From NCBI GenBank assembly GCA_903837825.1, contig CAILVZ010000288.1, positions 1-40,601 of the forward strand: a DNA stretch of 40,601 nt, read 5' to 3'. Positions 14,545-23,594 of the stretch are shown piece by piece. The position numbers and the translations under genes are program-made. The notes below the pieces were generated by a model that was not told the DNA's origin, searched no databases, and worked only from the letters and a program-made list of their open reading frames with translations. Within the stretch, counting starts at the first letter, position 1. Each line of letters opens with the position of its first letter. This DNA is from Akkermansiaceae bacterium (GTDB lineage: Bacteria; Verrucomicrobiota; Verrucomicrobiia; Verrucomicrobiales; Akkermansiaceae).

Positions 14545-16431
14545 ATGAATCGCAAATTCATGTCATACCCTCGGTTGTTCGTCCCCCGCTTTAGAATCCT
14601 GTGTGCTTCAGTCGCGGCGGTGATCTGGGTCTGTCCGATGAGTCGGGCGGAAAATGTGGCGGCTTTGACCGCATCGACGCCACTTCCCACGGTGATGAAC
14701 GATCCGCTTGAGCCACTGAATCGCAGCATTTGGGAGATGAACCGAGGAATTCTCATTGGTGTGATGCAGCCGGTTGGGAAAATGTATCGGGCGGCGGTTC
14801 CCAAGCCAGTGCGAGGATCGATCGAAAACTTCACGCGCAACATCACCTATCCGGGGCGTGTGGTTAATCATGCCTTGCAAGGGCGTTGGACTGGCGCCGG
14901 AGATGAAACTCGGAGATTCATTTGCAATACCACCGCTGGCATAGGTGGATTTTTTGATGTCGCCAGCACCCTCAAGATGCCCAAGTCCAATGCGGACTTT
15001 AGCCAAACCTTTGGCACCTGGGGGTGGAGACCGAAGTCGTTTGTGGTTTTGCCTCTGTTAGGGCCGAGTGATGATCGCCATGCGCTTGGTTTTTTTGCAG
15101 ACAGAGCTGCAGCACCTTGGAACTACAGCGAAAGCATGATGGTAGCTTCCTATGGTTCAACCTTCAATCGGTTGTCGGATCACATCGAAGATGGGGTCCG
15201 AGTGATCCAGCCGGAATATGACTCATACGCCCTAACCAAGTATGCGTGGACTCACGCCACCAAGGATCAGCAACCCGATTGGCAGGTTCATGGTCCGGTT
15301 GATCTAGCGACCCTTCAGACCTTTGGTGTCATCCAAGCCAAATGCCAGAACTCAGATTTCCCGAACAGCGGACGGCTCATGAGTGTTCGCATTCCTTCCA
15401 CGGGTCGTGAACTCAAGTTCAACTATTGGCTGCAGCCCAACACCGCGCCGGTGGTCTATATTTCACCGGGTCTCAGCTCGCATCGGCTGTCAGACACGAC
15501 CCTCTGGTTGGCAGAGTATCTCTATCAGAACGGATTCTCGGTGGTGACGACCACCAGTGTTTTCCATCCTGAATTCATGGAACAGGCTTCGTCTTCCGAC
15601 CTGCCGGTTTACCCACCGAACGACAGCCGTGACCTGCATGTCGCCCTCACGGAAATGGATCGTGCTCTAGCAGTCAAGTATCGCGGAAGATTGGGCAAAC
15701 GCGCATTGGTCGGTTGCTCGATGGGCGGCTTTCTTGCATTGCACCTCGCCGCAGGTGAACGCTCTAACCAATCGGATCTTCTGCGATTCGATCGCTATCT
15801 CGCGATTGATTCGCCGGTGGATCTTCGTCACGGCATTGAGTGTGTGGATGCATTCCAAAACGCGCCTCTTGCTTGGCCGAAGGAGGTGCGGCAGCGTCGT
15901 ATCGATAATGCATTTCAAAAAGTGGCAATGACCGGAGCGATGGTCGGGCCGGCTCCAAGCGTGCCAGTTTTTGATGAGATTGAATCCAAGTATCTCATTG
16001 GCATGACGTTCCGCATCGCCCTGCGTGACATCATCTACAGCAGCCAAAGGCGGCATGACAGGCACGTGCTCCAAAATCCGATCAATCATTTCAGGCGGGA
16101 GGTGAGTTATCAAGAAATCATGGATTATTCGTTCGAGGATTACTTGCGCGAATTCGCGGTCCCATACTGCCGAGAAAAGGGAATTCGCGTTTCAGATCTT
16201 AAGCGGGAGGGGAATCTTCGGGCACACGAGGAGCAACTTCGACTGCAACCGAAGATTCGAGTGCTGGTCAATCGGAACGACTTTCTGCTCACGGCACAAG
16301 ATGTGGACTGGTTGGGACGCACGTTTAAAAAGTCACAACTGACGATATTGCCCGATGGTGGCCACCTCGGAAATCTGTCGAGTCAGCCTGTCCAGAAAGC
16401 GATTCTCCGCTCTTTAAGCGGCCTTCAGTGA
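14545..16431 (+). CDS. MlaA/VacJ domain fused to an alpha/beta hydrolase
   Basis: A 628-residue exported protein with two clear parts. After a signal peptide (cleavage near SRAEN, no lipobox Cys) comes an MlaA domain at about 52-235: NDPLEPLNRSIWEMN, RGSIENFTRNITYPGRVVNHALQG, RRFICNTTAGIGGFFDVAS and FVVLPLLGPSDDRHALGFFAD. MlaA is an outer-membrane protein that removes misplaced phospholipids from the outer leaflet. From about 295 to the end is an alpha/beta hydrolase: PVVYISPGLSSH, nucleophile elbow GCSMGG (Ser about 392), acidic residue in NRNDFLL and His in DGGHLGN. I infer an envelope lipid-handling enzyme that could couple extraction with hydrolysis. E. coli MlaA is a lipoprotein; this one seems not to be. 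ATG at 14545 is used; GTG at 14533 and ATG at 14560 are alternatives. Confidence 0.85.
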   Translation: MNRKFMSYPRLFVPRFRILCASVAAVIWVCPMSRAENVAALTASTPLPTVMNDPLEPLNRSIWEMNRGILIGVMQPVGKMYRAAVPKPVRGSIENFTRNITYPGRVVNHALQGRWTGAGDETRRFICNTTAGIGGFFDVASTLKMPKSNADFSQTFGTWGWRPKSFVVLPLLGPSDDRHALGFFADRAAAPWNYSESMMVASYGSTFNRLSDHIEDGVRVIQPEYDSYALTKYAWTHATKDQQPDWQVHGPVDLATLQTFGVIQAKCQNSDFPNSGRLMSVRIPSTGRELKFNYWLQPNTAPVVYISPGLSSHRLSDTTLWLAEYLYQNGFSVVTTTSVFHPEFMEQASSSDLPVYPPNDSRDLHVALTEMDRALAVKYRGRLGKRALVGCSMGGFLALHLAAGERSNQSDLLRFDRYLAIDSPVDLRHGIECVDAFQNAPLAWPKEVRQRRIDNAFQKVAMTGAMVGPAPSVPVFDEIESKYLIGMTFRIALRDIIYSSQRRHDRHVLQNPINHFRREVSYQEIMDYSFEDYLREFAVPYCREKGIRVSDLKREGNLRAHEEQLRLQPKIRVLVNRNDFLLTAQDVDWLGRTFKKSQLTILPDGGHLGNLSSQPVQKAILRSLSGLQ

Positions 16432-16529
16432 ATCTTCCCGTTTTAGCCTAAGTTCACTGGCGCATGGGTGATTTCGATGGCGGATTGGTGTTTGAAATTC
16501 TCGATCGGTCGTGGAAGATCGCGCTGAGA

Positions 16530-16540
16530 TTTAGCGTAAA
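16530..16540 (-). promoter_or_regulatory. second copy of TTTACGCTAAA, reverse orientation
   Basis: The reverse complement of the motif at 14494-14504 lies 12 bp before the ATG at 16553. The sharing of an 11-mer by the leaders of two neighbouring envelope genes is the only evidence for function. Between 16432 and 16529 I see nothing else. Confidence 0.3.
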
Positions 16541-16552
16541 ACCCAAAACCAC

Positions 16553-18100
16553 ATGAGCAATCTGCAACAGCGCCCGTTTCCGCGGAAAAGACTATGGACG
16601 CTCACCATTGTTAGCGCCCTCGTTGCCATGGGTTTGGTGCTCACACCCTTTTGGGTGGGGTCGCCACATCGAGAAACCATGCCAGATTTGGTGCGTTTTC
16701 TTGGGCATTTTCACCCAGTTCTGCTTCATTTGCCGATAGGAATCTTTGCGCTCATTCTGGTTCACGAGCTTGTGGCGATCGTTGGTCGGCGGCGTGTTGC
16801 CGATCCAGAGGAGTCGACGTTTCCGCTATTTTTTGGCGCCGCGAGCGCGGTGGTTGCGGTCATTGCCGGATTTCTTCTTTACCAAGGCGAAGTCCAGTTC
16901 AAAGGCAGTGAATTGGTGGAGCGCCACCTTTGGAGTGGAATTGCCTTTGCGGTGGCTGCGATCACCACTTGGATTTGTAAAGAATGGACCCTGGTGACAG
17001 GCGCTCATGCAATTTTTTACCGCCTGCTTTTGTTTGGGAGTGTGGGGGTGATGGCTTTTGCCAGTCATGAGGGTGCCTCGGTGACTCATGGAGAAGATTA
17101 TCTAACAGAATATGCTCCTGCACCCATTCGCCAGTGGTTAGGTCATCAGCAAAAGCCAACGATCAAAAGCGAGGCGGTGATTGCCCCAGTGAAATCTTCA
17201 CAGGATCAACAGCTCTATGCGGATGTCGTCGCGCCGATTCTTGAGCGCCGTTGCATTCAGTGCCACAAGGAAGGCAAGTCCAAGGGCAAGTTCCGGATGG
17301 ATTCCTACGAGTTACTTTTGCGAGGCGGCAAAGAGGGCGCGGGCATCGTTCCGGGCAACGCAATGGATAGTAACATTGTCGTCCGAATGACTTTGCCGAA
17401 GAGTGATGAGGAGCACATGCCGCCCGAGGGTAAGCCAGAGGTTGAGGAGCATGAGCTTGCCATCATCAAGTGGTGGATCGACCAGGGAGCCGATCGAACG
17501 AGGTCGTTGGGCGGTTCCGATGTTCCGGAAAACATCCGGGCGGCGATTGCATTGTTGCCCACGAGTGTTTCCGCGGCGGAGGAGAAGAGTCCTGAAACGG
17601 CACGTACGGAGGTGTCAGACGACGGTTTGCGCCTGCAGGTCGCGAAAATCTCCAAGGCATTTCCCGGTGCGATCACCTTTGAGTCCCAGCAATCCGACAA
17701 GCTGATTTTCACTGCGGCTTCGTTGCGTGGCAGTTTTAACGACGCCGATCTCAAGACGCTTGAAGCCGTCGGTGAGCATTTGAATTCTTTGGATCTGGCA
17801 GGAACTCAGGTGACCGATTTAGGAGTGGCTCAAATGGTATCCGGGAAAAACTTGAAGATGATCCGTCTTTCGGAAACTCGTGTGACGGATGCCTGCATTG
17901 ATACTTTGCTTGCGATGCCCGATCTCGAATCCGTCAATCTCTATGGCACCAAGGTGACGGATGGCGGGGTGCTCAAACTGTCCGGACTGTCTCGATTGAA
18001 GCGCCTTTACCTTTGGAAAACTGAGGTCAGTGATGGCGCGGTTCAAGCGCTACAGAAGAGCTTGCCCGCGTGTGAAATCACCCGAGGGGTTTCTCCCTAA
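16553..18100 (+). CDS. membrane protein with DUF2231-like region, c-type cytochrome domain and leucine-rich repeats
   Basis: A 515-residue protein. Residues 1-175 hold four or five membrane helices with the FLGHFHPVLLHLPIGIFAL motif of DUF2231-like proteins. A planctomycete-type cytochrome c domain follows: YADVVAPILERRCIQCHKEGKSKG with the haem site CIQCH at 234-238, and MPPEGKP near 284 as a likely axial Met. From about 400 there are four leucine-rich repeats of the type LxxLxLxxTxVTDxGVxxL. The layout suggests a membrane-bound periplasmic electron carrier or sensor. Proteins of this kind are frequent and poorly understood in PVC bacteria. The stop is two bases from the convergent agmatine deiminase stop. 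There is no Shine-Dalgarno. Confidence 0.85.
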   Translation: MSNLQQRPFPRKRLWTLTIVSALVAMGLVLTPFWVGSPHRETMPDLVRFLGHFHPVLLHLPIGIFALILVHELVAIVGRRRVADPEESTFPLFFGAASAVVAVIAGFLLYQGEVQFKGSELVERHLWSGIAFAVAAITTWICKEWTLVTGAHAIFYRLLLFGSVGVMAFASHEGASVTHGEDYLTEYAPAPIRQWLGHQQKPTIKSEAVIAPVKSSQDQQLYADVVAPILERRCIQCHKEGKSKGKFRMDSYELLLRGGKEGAGIVPGNAMDSNIVVRMTLPKSDEEHMPPEGKPEVEEHELAIIKWWIDQGADRTRSLGGSDVPENIRAAIALLPTSVSAAEEKSPETARTEVSDDGLRLQVAKISKAFPGAITFESQQSDKLIFTAASLRGSFNDADLKTLEAVGEHLNSLDLAGTQVTDLGVAQMVSGKNLKMIRLSETRVTDACIDTLLAMPDLESVNLYGTKVTDGGVLKLSGLSRLKRLYLWKTEVSDGAVQALQKSLPACEITRGVSP

Positions 18101-18102
18101 CA

Positions 18103-19149
18103 TCAGGCGGGTTGCTGTTGCGAAATGCAGTGGAGCGTTCCGCCTTCTTCGACGAGATCGAGACAGTCGATACCGACCACTTGGCGGCCTGGGAATAACT
18201 CGCGCAGGACTCCCAGAGCATGGTCATCATTCTTGGGTTGGCGGAACGTCGGCACCAGAACCCCGCCATTGACGATCAGGAAATTCACGTAAGACGCCGG
18301 AAGAATAGGCAGTCTCCAGCCCGCCACCGCACAGGCCTCGGGAAGCGGCAGGGTCACGACGTCGAAGGGTTTGCCGCTGGGCCCATGAAATGAATGCAAG
18401 CGCGCCAAGTTGTCGGCAAGAATGGCTTTGTTCGGCGAATTCGCATCTGCATCCACGCACGCCACAATCGTTTGTGGATCAATGAAACGCGCAAGGTCAT
18501 CAATGTGCCCATCGGTATCGTCGCCCTCGATGCCTTGCTTGAGCCAGAGAATCTCCGTGACGCCGAGGCTGTCGCGGAGACGTTGTTCGATTTGTTCACG
18601 GCTGAGGCTTGAATTTCTGTTAGGGTTTAGCAACACCGCCTCAGTGGTGAGGAGTTGGCCCTTGCCGTTGACCTCGATCGCACCGCCCTCGAGGATCATT
18701 CCTCCGTCAAATCGGCGAAGACCGAGCGACGCAGCGACTTGGCGTGGGATGGCATTGTCTTGATCCCAGGGTGAAAATTTTCCGCCCCATGCGTTGAATT
18801 CCCAGTCAGTGACGGCCACTTCTCCTGTGGAAGGGTTTTTCACAAAGATCGGCCCATGATCGCGGCACCAGACGTCATTGTGCAGATGGTCGAAGAGCTC
18901 GATGCGCTCAGGCACGGCCTTCGCGCGGTGGCACGCGTGAAGGATCATCGGGTGGTCAGCCTCGGGTGCGTTGATGCGTACGGGTTCGAAGCGTGAAATG
19001 GCGGCTGTGATTTCGGCGAACTTTGCCTGCATGGTGTCACGCTTGGTGCCACCCCAATGCCTAGGGTCATTCACAGGCCACGAAAGCCAGATGGCATCTT
19101 GAGGAAACCATTCGGGAGGCATCGAGAATCCAGCATCGGCTGCGGTCAT
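18103..19149 (-). CDS. aguA: agmatine deiminase / peptidyl-arginine-deiminase-like family protein
   Basis: A 348-residue guanidine-modifying enzyme that hydrolyses agmatine to N-carbamoylputrescine, on the route from arginine to putrescine. The substrate and catalytic residues are easily seen: HNDVWCRDHGPIFV, EGGAIEVNGKG, GDDTDGHIDDLARF and the C-terminal GGTLHCISQQ with nucleophile Cys at about 341. PPEWFPQDAIWLSWP is the usual N-terminus, so ATG at 19149 is chosen; the frame stays open to 19281 but adds an unrelated Arg/Pro-rich stretch. The usual partner AguB is not within the window. The gene stands alone, divergent from the fibronectin-III gene. Confidence 0.9.
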   Translation of the reverse strand: MTAADAGFSMPPEWFPQDAIWLSWPVNDPRHWGGTKRDTMQAKFAEITAAISRFEPVRINAPEADHPMILHACHRAKAVPERIELFDHLHNDVWCRDHGPIFVKNPSTGEVAVTDWEFNAWGGKFSPWDQDNAIPRQVAASLGLRRFDGGMILEGGAIEVNGKGQLLTTEAVLLNPNRNSSLSREQIEQRLRDSLGVTEILWLKQGIEGDDTDGHIDDLARFIDPQTIVACVDADANSPNKAILADNLARLHSFHGPSGKPFDVVTLPLPEACAVAGWRLPILPASYVNFLIVNGGVLVPTFRQPKNDDHALGVLRELFPGRQVVGIDCLDLVEEGGTLHCISQQQPA

Positions 19150-19337
19150 GAACACAGCATGAGTGGAACCAGCGGATTGATTCCAGCACTGAATCGGACG
19201 CGGAGGTGTTTTCTCACTGGTGGGGAGTCGTCCTCGTCGTGTCGGGTGAATGACTGACACGCCTAGCGGTTCAATGCTCACCCCAAGTCGAGGGATCCAC
19301 TATCTACCGAATCCACTCAGATGGATGAGGTTCAGGC

Positions 19338-20261
19338 ATGCAATTGAACCCATTCACCAACTCAAACCCAACCCAGAAAAATTATGGCAAAAGGACCATC
19401 GCGGCGTTGTCACTGGGTGCTGTTAGTTATTTATTAGGAAATGTTGATGCCGCGAATGCGTCAGCCACCGGCCTGCAATCGGTCGAACTCGGATGGGACG
19501 CCGTGCCTGAAGCTGGCGTTGTCGGCTATAAAGTCCATGTCGGCACAAGCAGCGACCAATACACGACGGTCCTTGATGCCGGTTCGGCCACCACCCTTGT
19601 TCTCCCTGGATTGGCTGCGGGTAGCACCTTCTATGTCGTTGTCACGGCCGTGGGAAATACTGGGCTGGAAAGCGATTTCTCTTCAGAACTTTCATTCCAA
19701 ACAGCAGCAATTTCGCCACCGGTTAGCCTTCATTCGCTTAACTTGGCATGGAATCCCGTAAGCGATTCGAGTGTTGCGGGCTATCGGGTACAGGTCGGAA
19801 ATTCTAGCAGAAATTATACGTCATCCTATAACGTAGGATCCCTGACCACATTCCCAGTTGCCGATCTTGAATTCGGGAAAGCCTATTACTTTGTGGTAAG
19901 TGCGATTGGTACCACGGGTCTTGAAAGCGAGTTGTCCAGTGAGTTGGCGGTGAAGATCGCACCACCTTCGTTGCCTGCCAACGTCGCCATCGGCTCAACT
20001 GGTTCAGATACATCGGTGCCAGGGGTGCCGTGCATGAAGTGGAAGGTTCCTGCGTCAGATCTTGGATCGTCACCCGAGTTCTTGGTTTCAATGAGTAGCG
20101 ATCTCATCCATTGGGTGGACGCGGGTCCAATTTCGCCAAGCCAGTCTGCAATTAGTCCAGCAGGAGATGTCGAGTTTTCATGGCCGATTCAAGTTGCGAG
20201 CGGAAAAATGTTCTATCGAATGACTGCCAGAAACTGGATGGGAACCTCGGTGCTTCCTTGA
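19338..20261 (+). CDS. secreted protein with two fibronectin type III domains
   Basis: A 307-residue exported protein. An N-terminal signal peptide (KRTIAALSLGAVSYLLGNVDAANA) is followed by two fibronectin-III domains at about 45-127 and 132-212. Each has the ordered strands VELGWDAVPEAGVVGYKVHVG, LPGLAAGSTFYVVVTAVGNTGLES and SSELS; the second is NLAWNPVSDSSVAGYRVQVG to YYFVVSAIGTTGLES. The two domains are close paralogues. A final beta-rich part (SSPEFLVSMSSDLIHWVD to FYRMTARN) resembles C-terminal regions of verrucomicrobial exported proteins. Function is unknown; adhesion or carbohydrate contact is common for such domains. Single gene; between its stop and 20402 I see no terminator. Confidence 0.8.
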   Translation: MQLNPFTNSNPTQKNYGKRTIAALSLGAVSYLLGNVDAANASATGLQSVELGWDAVPEAGVVGYKVHVGTSSDQYTTVLDAGSATTLVLPGLAAGSTFYVVVTAVGNTGLESDFSSELSFQTAAISPPVSLHSLNLAWNPVSDSSVAGYRVQVGNSSRNYTSSYNVGSLTTFPVADLEFGKAYYFVVSAIGTTGLESELSSELAVKIAPPSLPANVAIGSTGSDTSVPGVPCMKWKVPASDLGSSPEFLVSMSSDLIHWVDAGPISPSQSAISPAGDVEFSWPIQVASGKMFYRMTARNWMGTSVLP

Positions 20262-20401
20262 CGGAGGATATGGAGGCTGGTGATCGCCTTGGACGGTTTT
20301 ACGCCGCCAAGCGCGATCTGGTTGTTGCGGGTGCTTGAAACCGGATTGACGAATCGCCCTGAAATGGGGAGATTTACTGCAGATTCAACCAAGCTCCCAC
20401 C

Positions 20402-20791
20402 ATGCTCCAAACTGGAATTTTAAATCCTGACCTCCTCCACCTGATCGCCCGCATTCGTCACACCAACACCTTGGTCATCGCTGACTGGGCCTTTCCATTT
20501 TGGCCCGAAATTGAGACGGTGGACATCTCCCTCACCAAGGGAATCCCGACCGTGTTGGATGTGCTCGACCTGCTGAATCCAGTTTTCAAAATTGGCCGGA
20601 TCTGGCAAGCGGACGAGTTTGTTGCCTGCAATTCTAAGGACACCGTCGAGCAATTTGCAAAATCCTTCGGTAAGATCCCGCTGACCCGTGAGGCGCATGT
20701 GGATTTCAAGAAACGGGTGCCTCATGCGATCGGACTCATCCGTACCGGTGACCCAACGCCCTATGGCAATATCATTTTAGAGTCGGAGTGA
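20402..20791 (+). CDS. RbsD/FucU-family sugar mutarotase
   Basis: A 129-residue cytoplasmic protein of the RbsD/FucU fold, which speeds up anomer or pyranose-furanose exchange of ribose or fucose. IARIRHTNTLVIADWAFP at about 15-33 contains the family His and Asp, and TVDISLTKGIPTVLDVLD plus a final PYGNIILESE match the conserved strands and the C-terminal Tyr-Asn pair. In RbsD the end is typically YANVIL, so this is close. There are no sugar transport or kinase genes nearby. The ATG is preceded by a pyrimidine-rich leader without Shine-Dalgarno. Substrate is not decidable. The 154 bp to the next gene contain no clear feature. Confidence 0.82.
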   Translation: MLQTGILNPDLLHLIARIRHTNTLVIADWAFPFWPEIETVDISLTKGIPTVLDVLDLLNPVFKIGRIWQADEFVACNSKDTVEQFAKSFGKIPLTREAHVDFKKRVPHAIGLIRTGDPTPYGNIILESE

Positions 20792-20945
20792 GGCTGTGGA
20801 TCCGCGCCGTGCGTTGATCTTTGATGGGTCAATCCATGAACGCAATGCCGACGATACGATCTACAAGAATGCTCTGGATATTCTAGTCTCAATTTGAGAA
20901 ATTTCTCCCAATCCTAGCAATATCTGAGGCAAGGCGTGATGCACC

Positions 20946-23594
20946 ATGGCTGATCCATTCAAACCTCCTGGACTCCATTCGAATGCAACCATCCCTGATG
21001 GACTCCGGCATCAACTTGATGGATTTCGCAGTCATCTGTGGCGCGCAAAGATCGTTGAAGCTCTTGCGGCAGGGGTGATTGGTTTTCTCGCGTCGTTCCT
21101 GCTAGTCTATGGAATCGATCGCATTTGGCAGACGCCGGTGATTCTGCGTTTGGTGATTCTCGTCTTGGGTGGCTCATTATCGATGATCTTTGCGCCCTAT
21201 TGGATGCATCGCTGGGTGTGGAAGCAGCGCAAACGAGACCAGTTGGCTCGGTTAATCGCCCGCCGCTACCCAGGGTTGGGTGATCGCTTGCTGGGGGTGC
21301 TCGAGCTCCAACAAGAGAGTGGCAACGGCAGCGGTCATTCGTCACGCCTGCTCGAGGGGGCGATGGAGTCGGTGGCGCATGAGGTTGAGCTCTGCAACTT
21401 GGATGCAGCCCTGCCAATCCGAAAGCATCGGGCATGGGCGGTGTGCATGGTTGCTCTGGTAGGAACCGTTGCCCTAGTCGTCACCTGGACCCCTCGTGCT
21501 GGACTCAACGCGCTGCAACGTTTGCTCCTTCCTTGGTCAAAGACCGAGCGTTACACCTTCACCCGTTTGCAAAACCCACCAACCTCTCGCGTGGTCGCAA
21601 CGGGCGAGTCGTTTGAGCTCATCCTCCGGCTAGATCGAGCCTCGGAGCTGCGCCCCGGAAGTGCGTTTGGCCAAATTGGCACGCAGCCCGTGGTGATGGC
21701 GCGGCTCCAATCGAATGCATACCGATTCGTCTTTCCAGGACAGCAAAATCCCCTGAATGCGACGTTTAAGGTGGGGGATCTTCGTCACGAGGTGCGGGTG
21801 ATTCCGATGCCGCGCCCAGCGGTTGAGTCTGCGTTCGCGACCATCACTTATCCAAGCTATCTCGGCCTAAGCTCAAAAACGACCGATCTGAGCGCAGGCA
21901 CTCTCAACGTGGTTGCAGGTTCTCAACTGAAAGTGAGTCTAACCACCAACCGACCACTTGAATCAGCGAAATTCGGACCCACGCAAGAAAAACGCCCCTT
22001 GGGATCAAAAGAAGATCCCGACGAGTTCACGCCCTCTAGTGGATTGTTAGAGATCTCGGGCAACACCGCGAGTACCTCGCTCATTGATGCTGGCACGGAT
22101 CCGTTTGAGATACCGTTTTTATGGGTCGATACCCATGGTCTTGAGGGAGAGGCTGGCTATCATCTGCGCGTTGCCACCTCGAAGGACAATGCACCATCTT
22201 GTTATCTCCAAGGAATCGACCGGCAAAAAGTGATGTTGCCAGAGGAGACCCTCGATTTCGAGTTGTCAGCCGAGGATGATTTTGGGGTGAAAGAGGCTGG
22301 TATCGAATGGGAAGGTCAATCGACTCGAATGACCGCCGAGACTCTCGCGAAAGGTTCCTTGAAGTTGGTAGATGGAGCGACCGAGGGTCAGAGATGCACG
22401 AGAGCTGCAGCGTTTTCGCCAGCGGCTTTTCGGATTGTGCCGCAGAAAATCGTGCTCCGAGGGTATTGCGAAGATGCGTATCCCAAGCGCAGTCGCGCAT
22501 ACTCAGAGCCCATCACCCTTTACGTACTGACTCGCGACGAACATGCACAGATGTTAAAAGGCAAGTTTGATCGGATCGCCACTGAGTTCGAGGACGTCGC
22601 TCGCCGCGAGCAAGAGCTGCTGGATGAAAATCAGCGACTGATGCGTCTCGATGGAAGGACGCTTCAAGATGCGGAGAGCCGAAAGCGGCTGGAGAGTCAG
22701 GAGCAGGCGGAGGCTGAGAGTGAAATACGAATGAAGGATCTAACTGAACGGATGGAAAATCTCATGAAGGATTCGACCCGCAATGGTGAGATTCCCAAAG
22801 CCACGCTGCAAAGAATCGCGGAATCTTTGAAACCGATGCAGGAGCTTTATCAGAAAGATTTGCCAGCGGTGAAAAATAAAATTGGTGAAGCACAGGAGCG
22901 TTCGAACACCGCAGAAAAGACAAGTGACGATGTCTCGGACGCCGTGGAGGAACAAACCAAGGCAGTAGAAAAAATGCAGGACGCCATTGCAAAGGCAAAT
23001 GAGGCAAACCGACGTTTTGAAGCCGGTACATTTGTCAATCGGCTCAAAAAAGCGGCTGGCGAGCAATCAGCGTTGGCGCGTGCACTGGTGGATCGATTTC
23101 AGAGTGTGCTTGGGGTGCGGATGTCGAGACTCGATCCAGCCGATCAGCGGCAACTGAAACAAGCATCGATGCAGCAGGAGAGCACCGCTTCCGATTTGCG
23201 TTGGCTGCAGGAAGATCTAGCCAATTATTTTGGTCGTACTAAGGGCGAGTCGTTTAAGCAAATTCTTGATGACATGCGATCATCACGCATTGATGTCGGC
23301 CTTGAAGACATTCGGAACCTACTGGTGGTCAATCATGCGTTCATGGCCACCGAGAATTCAAAAAAATGGGCGGACCGGCTTGATGCTTGGGCGAAAAAGC
23401 TAGAGGGTAAAAATGACAGCTCTGGGAATGGCGGGGGTGGTAGCGGAGTGAGTCCAGAAGATGAGGATTTTGAGTTTATGTTGCGGGTCATGAAGCTTGT
23501 CCAGCAGGAGCAAGACCTCAGAGGGCAAACTCGTGTACTCGAACAAGCGAGACGCACGCCACCCAATTCATCTAACCATTCTGAAAAACCATGA
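20946..23594 (+). CDS. large membrane-anchored DUF4175-like protein with coiled coils
   Basis: An 882-residue protein, first of a five-gene unit. Two hydrophobic segments near residues 45-65 and 70-95 (VIGFLASFLLVYGID and LRLVILVLGGSLSMIF), and a third near 165-180, anchor it. A beta-rich region follows (200-480; YPSYLGLSSKTTDLSAGTLNVVAGSQL and DDFGVKEAGIEW). Then comes a long highly charged helical region (about 530-720), strongly coiled-coil. The C-terminus is Gly/Ser/Pro-rich. This layout matches DUF4175-like proteins seen in Planctomycetes and Verrucomicrobia, often near MoxR/DUF58/von Willebrand clusters; none of those genes is upstream here. Its stop overlaps the next start (ATGA). Function is unknown; a scaffold in the cytoplasmic membrane reaching into the periplasm is the plainest reading. 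Confidence 0.75.
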   Translation: MADPFKPPGLHSNATIPDGLRHQLDGFRSHLWRAKIVEALAAGVIGFLASFLLVYGIDRIWQTPVILRLVILVLGGSLSMIFAPYWMHRWVWKQRKRDQLARLIARRYPGLGDRLLGVLELQQESGNGSGHSSRLLEGAMESVAHEVELCNLDAALPIRKHRAWAVCMVALVGTVALVVTWTPRAGLNALQRLLLPWSKTERYTFTRLQNPPTSRVVATGESFELILRLDRASELRPGSAFGQIGTQPVVMARLQSNAYRFVFPGQQNPLNATFKVGDLRHEVRVIPMPRPAVESAFATITYPSYLGLSSKTTDLSAGTLNVVAGSQLKVSLTTNRPLESAKFGPTQEKRPLGSKEDPDEFTPSSGLLEISGNTASTSLIDAGTDPFEIPFLWVDTHGLEGEAGYHLRVATSKDNAPSCYLQGIDRQKVMLPEETLDFELSAEDDFGVKEAGIEWEGQSTRMTAETLAKGSLKLVDGATEGQRCTRAAAFSPAAFRIVPQKIVLRGYCEDAYPKRSRAYSEPITLYVLTRDEHAQMLKGKFDRIATEFEDVARREQELLDENQRLMRLDGRTLQDAESRKRLESQEQAEAESEIRMKDLTERMENLMKDSTRNGEIPKATLQRIAESLKPMQELYQKDLPAVKNKIGEAQERSNTAEKTSDDVSDAVEEQTKAVEKMQDAIAKANEANRRFEAGTFVNRLKKAAGEQSALARALVDRFQSVLGVRMSRLDPADQRQLKQASMQQESTASDLRWLQEDLANYFGRTKGESFKQILDDMRSSRIDVGLEDIRNLLVVNHAFMATENSKKWADRLDAWAKKLEGKNDSSGNGGGGSGVSPEDEDFEFMLRVMKLVQQEQDLRGQTRVLEQARRTPPNSSNHSEKP

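Noticed and set aside
20213..20410. 65-residue minus-strand frame between the fibronectin-III and rbsD-like genes
   Set aside because: No motif or start signal; it overlaps the fibronectin-III gene end and looks like chance.
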